Of a stretch of DNA of 64,000 nt, positions 62,012 to 64,000 are shown piece after piece (the first letter of the stretch is position 1; each line of letters begins with the position of its first letter). A model generated the notes under the pieces. The model was not told where the DNA came from and did no database searches. It saw only the letters and a list, made by a program, of their open reading frames with translations. Origin of the DNA: Streptomyces sp. NBC_00353 (GTDB lineage: Bacteria; Actinomycetota; Actinomycetes; Streptomycetales; Streptomycetaceae). Position numbers and translations under genes: made by a program. The stretch covers positions 558,001 through 622,000 of the forward strand of contig NZ_CP107985.1 of assembly GCF_036108815.1 (NCBI RefSeq). Reading direction: 5' to 3'.

Positions 62012-63134
62012 TCAGAAGCAGATCCAGGTTGGCCAGTCCCGCCGTGAGCTCGGCACGGGTGCCTCCGAAGCCCAGCCGGACGTGGTTGCGGTAGGTGTCC
62101 CCGAAACACTCCCCGGGAATAAGCAGCGTGCGGAACTCCTCGGCGAGCCTGCGGCACACCTCGGTCACGTCCTGGACGCCGCGCAGTTCGACGAGCGCGC
62201 TGACGCCGCCGGCGGGAGGTGTCAGCCGGACACGGTCGGGGCGCTCGCGCGCCCATGCGAGCAGAAGTTCCCGGTTCTCCCCGGCATGTGCGCGCTGCAT
62301 GGCGACGATGCGGTCCGCGTTGCGGACGGCCCGTTCCGCGAAGAACTCCAGCACCGGTGAGACATAGAGCGCCACGTAGTCGCGCAGGTACGCCATCTCC
62401 GTCAGCAGCTCGGGCGGCGCCAGGCACCATCCGGTGCGGATGCCGGCCAGGCCGTAACTCTTCGAGAACGTACCGAAGGACAGGCTGCGCGGGTAACGGT
62501 CGTGCGGCAGGGGCAGTTTGCCGTCTTCGTAGGTGATCTCGCCGAAGGCGTTGTCCCATACGAGCCATGCGCCGGCAGCGGCCGCGATCTCGATCAGCTC
62601 GTCCTGCTGCTCGCGGGTGATGGATATGCCCGTCGGGTTGTGCGGGAAGTTGACCACGATCATGCGTGGCCGCTCCGCGGCCACCAGCTTCCGGAGCCGG
62701 TCCGTGTCGACGGCGAAGCCGTCGCCGCTGGAGAGGTCCCACCTTCTCAGGCGGCAGCCGCGGGCCACCGCGATGTCGTGGAGCTGCTGGTAGGCCGGAT
62801 CCACCACGATGACATCGTCGCCGGGGCGCACCAGGGTCTGCATGACGAGCCAGATCGCCTCGCTGGACCCATGGGTGACCATCACGCGCTCGCTGTCGCC
62901 GCCGGTCCAGCGGTCGGCCAGCGCGGCGCGCAGATTCCGCCCTCCCAGGGGCTCACTGTCGTGGAACGGAAGTTCCGCCAGTTCGGCCAGGTCGAAGTCG
63001 GCGATGTCACACAGCTCGCCGACGGTCAGGTCCCGGACTCCGCTGCTGCCGATGTCGTGGTCGACCGCGTGATAGTAGCGCCGCATCCATTCTTCGAGCT
63101 TCGCGAGTGGCAGTTCCACTGCTCCCCCAATCAC
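62004..63134 (-). CDS. vioD: VioD-like capreomycidine synthase
   Basis: A 376-residue fold-I PLP enzyme resembling VioD along its whole length: LEEWMRRYYHAVDHDIGSSG, VTHGSSEAIWLVMQTLVRPG, VVNFPHNPTGI and SLSFGTFSKSYGLAG, whose Lys near residue 224 binds PLP, followed by RTGWC. VioD eliminates the 3-hydroxyl of hydroxyarginine and closes the guanidine onto the beta carbon to give capreomycidine. GTG 63134 overlaps the upstream monooxygenase stop (GTGA). It ends in the terminator at 61971-62011. Confidence 0.88.
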   Translation of the reverse strand: MIGGAVELPLAKLEEWMRRYYHAVDHDIGSSGVRDLTVGELCDIADFDLAELAELPFHDSEPLGGRNLRAALADRWTGGDSERVMVTHGSSEAIWLVMQTLVRPGDDVIVVDPAYQQLHDIAVARGCRLRRWDLSSGDGFAVDTDRLRKLVAAERPRMIVVNFPHNPTGISITREQQDELIEIAAAAGAWLVWDNAFGEITYEDGKLPLPHDRYPRSLSFGTFSKSYGLAGIRTGWCLAPPELLTEMAYLRDYVALYVSPVLEFFAERAVRNADRIVAMQRAHAGENRELLLAWARERPDRVRLTPPAGGVSALVELRGVQDVTEVCRRLAEEFRTLLIPGECFGDTYRNHVRLGFGGTRAELTAGLANLDLLLKS

Positions 63135-64000
63135 TGGACTGACGACGCGACATCGTCAAGATCGTCAAGGCTCTCGAGCACCAGCTCCGGGTCGATGCCG
63201 AAGTCGACCAGGCAGGCGATCTCGGTGACGCCGACGTCACCGAAGCGGCGGATGCGCTCCGCGCAGGCGGCCTTGTCGCCAACGAGGCCACCGCCGCCCC
63301 GCAGCCGGCCCTTGGCCGTGGCCACCATGTCGTCCAGATCAGCCGCCGAGACGTCGGCAGCCTCGTTCTGGAGCTGCAGGTCGAGGTGGCGGCGGATGTA
63401 GGCGTCATAGGACGAGTCGAGTGCGTCCGCGACGGCACGCGGGTCATCATGGATGTACGTGTGCAGCATTAGCCCGACCCGCGGGCTCGGGGTGTGGCTG
63501 GACGGCACGAACTCGGAACGGTAGAGGGCGATTCTCCGTTCGAGGTCGTCGAGGCGTCTGCCCGTGAAGTTCGTGACGATCCCCATGCCGCGCCGCGCCG
63601 CGTGCACGAACGTCGTGTCGGACTGGCCCGACATCCACAAGGGAATATCGGCTCGGTGCGGGCGCGGATACGTCGTGACCGATATCTGGTCGCCGTTGCC
63701 GTCGGTCCGCTTCTCGGCGCCCCCGTGCCACAGTCGCATGAATCGGTCCATGGCATCGTCCAGGGATTCGAGTCGCCCGGCGTAGGCCTGCGGAGCCAGG
63801 ACGAAGTCGTTGGCGTGCCATCCACTGGAGAAGGCGATTTCCGCGCGTCCCGCCGACAGGTTGTCGACCACCGACCACTCCTCGGCGACACGCACGGGAT
63901 CGTGCAGGGGCAGCACCACGCTGCCGGCCCTGATCGCCACCCTGCTGGTCGACACAGCGAGGGCAGCACCCAGCACCGAGGGATTGGGGTACAGACCGCC
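63131..64000 (-). CDS. Luciferase-like (MupA/Atu3666-type) monooxygenase, partial
   Basis: At least 289 C-terminal residues of a flavin-dependent LLM oxidoreductase; the frame is open at the right edge, where it reads GGLYPNPSVLGAALA. IRAGSVVLPLHDPVRVAEEW, DNLSAGRAEIAFSSGWHAND and the PLWMSGQ segment are typical of the group found in natural-product clusters, sometimes as domains inside NRPSs. It may hydroxylate a carbon or nitrogen of the amino acid or peptide. Whether it is free-standing or part of a larger protein cannot be seen. It is coupled to the VioD-like gene. Confidence 0.85.
   Translation of the reverse strand, partial: GGLYPNPSVLGAALAVSTSRVAIRAGSVVLPLHDPVRVAEEWSVVDNLSAGRAEIAFSSGWHANDFVLAPQAYAGRLESLDDAMDRFMRLWHGGAEKRTDGNGDQISVTTYPRPHRADIPLWMSGQSDTTFVHAARRGMGIVTNFTGRRLDDLERRIALYRSEFVPSSHTPSPRVGLMLHTYIHDDPRAVADALDSSYDAYIRRHLDLQLQNEAADVSAADLDDMVATAKGRLRGGGGLVGDKAACAERIRRFGDVGVTEIACLVDFGIDPELVLESLDDLDDVASSVQ

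Noticed and set aside
1..64000. CRISPR arrays, tRNA and rRNA genes, or an MbtH-like gene
   Set aside because: I saw no regularly spaced repeats, no tRNA cloverleaf or conserved arms, and no MbtH signature; short RNA genes cannot be excluded without a covariance-model search.

Overview
The window is high-GC actinobacterial DNA, most likely Streptomyces or a close relative. The evidence is strong third-position GC, GTG and TTG starts, and several families typical of that group (RRQRL-motif and DUF6197/DUF6233-type small proteins, XRE/TPR regulators beside ATP-binding proteins). No rRNA, tRNA or CRISPR array was recognised. The left two thirds is accessory DNA rich in broken mobile elements. The right third is an unusual biosynthetic gene cluster.

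1-8 kb is a mosaic of element debris: MobF relaxase pieces at 1-101 and 7454-7838, an IS701-like scrap, an alpha/beta-hydrolase pseudogene and a frameshifted RRQRL gene. Among these sit an APH-fold kinase, an AbiJ-NTD3-like protein and small hypotheticals. 8-13.7 kb is quieter: a lipoprotein, a second APH-fold kinase, a CPBP membrane protease and a DesK/NarL-type two-component pair. 13.7-18.4 kb holds gene scraps, a protein with two nuclease-like segments, one full IS5-family element plus a partial copy, an IS630 remnant and a LysE exporter lying between two copies of the IS630 end. 18.5-22.8 kb is a Tn554-like trio (tnpA, tnpB, tnpC) with tnpA and tnpB broken.

22.8-31.2 kb carries what looks like a small radical-SAM peptide locus. 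A SPASM radical-SAM enzyme overlaps a 74-codon gene whose product ends in a Cys-Asn-Cys segment. An APH-fold kinase and a RelE-like toxin/antitoxin pair follow on the same strand. Upstream lie an ATP-binding protein, a divergent XRE/TPR regulator with a palindromic candidate operator, and a NUDIX hydrolase. An Mrr-type membrane nuclease follows. 31.3-41.1 kb is another graveyard (phage head protein, three ATP-dependent DNA-ligase pieces, a Ku tail, integrase, IS481-like, IS66 and ArsR scraps) around an intact PucR-type regulator, ferredoxin reductase and fatty-acid desaturase set.

41.1-64 kb is a nonribosomal peptide cluster that continues past the right edge. A tightly packed minus-strand operon runs: MppP-like PLP arginine oxidase, branched-chain aminotransferase, A-T didomain, P450, Cys-type thioesterase, Ser-type thioesterase, NRPS C-A-T-E, NRPS C-A-T-TE. 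A VioC-like arginine beta-hydroxylase is divergent. A VioD-like capreomycidine synthase and a partial luciferase-like monooxygenase lie beyond a decayed IS1634-like element. An MFS exporter and a second P450 are convergent on the left. Gene content suggests a short peptide containing a branched-chain residue (probably hydroxylated), a guanidino cyclic amino acid such as capreomycidine, and serine. An epimerase-like domain lacking its catalytic residues, an altered terminal condensation motif and two thioesterases with cysteine in place of serine suggest unusual release chemistry. Substrate codes and the product are my inference from motifs.
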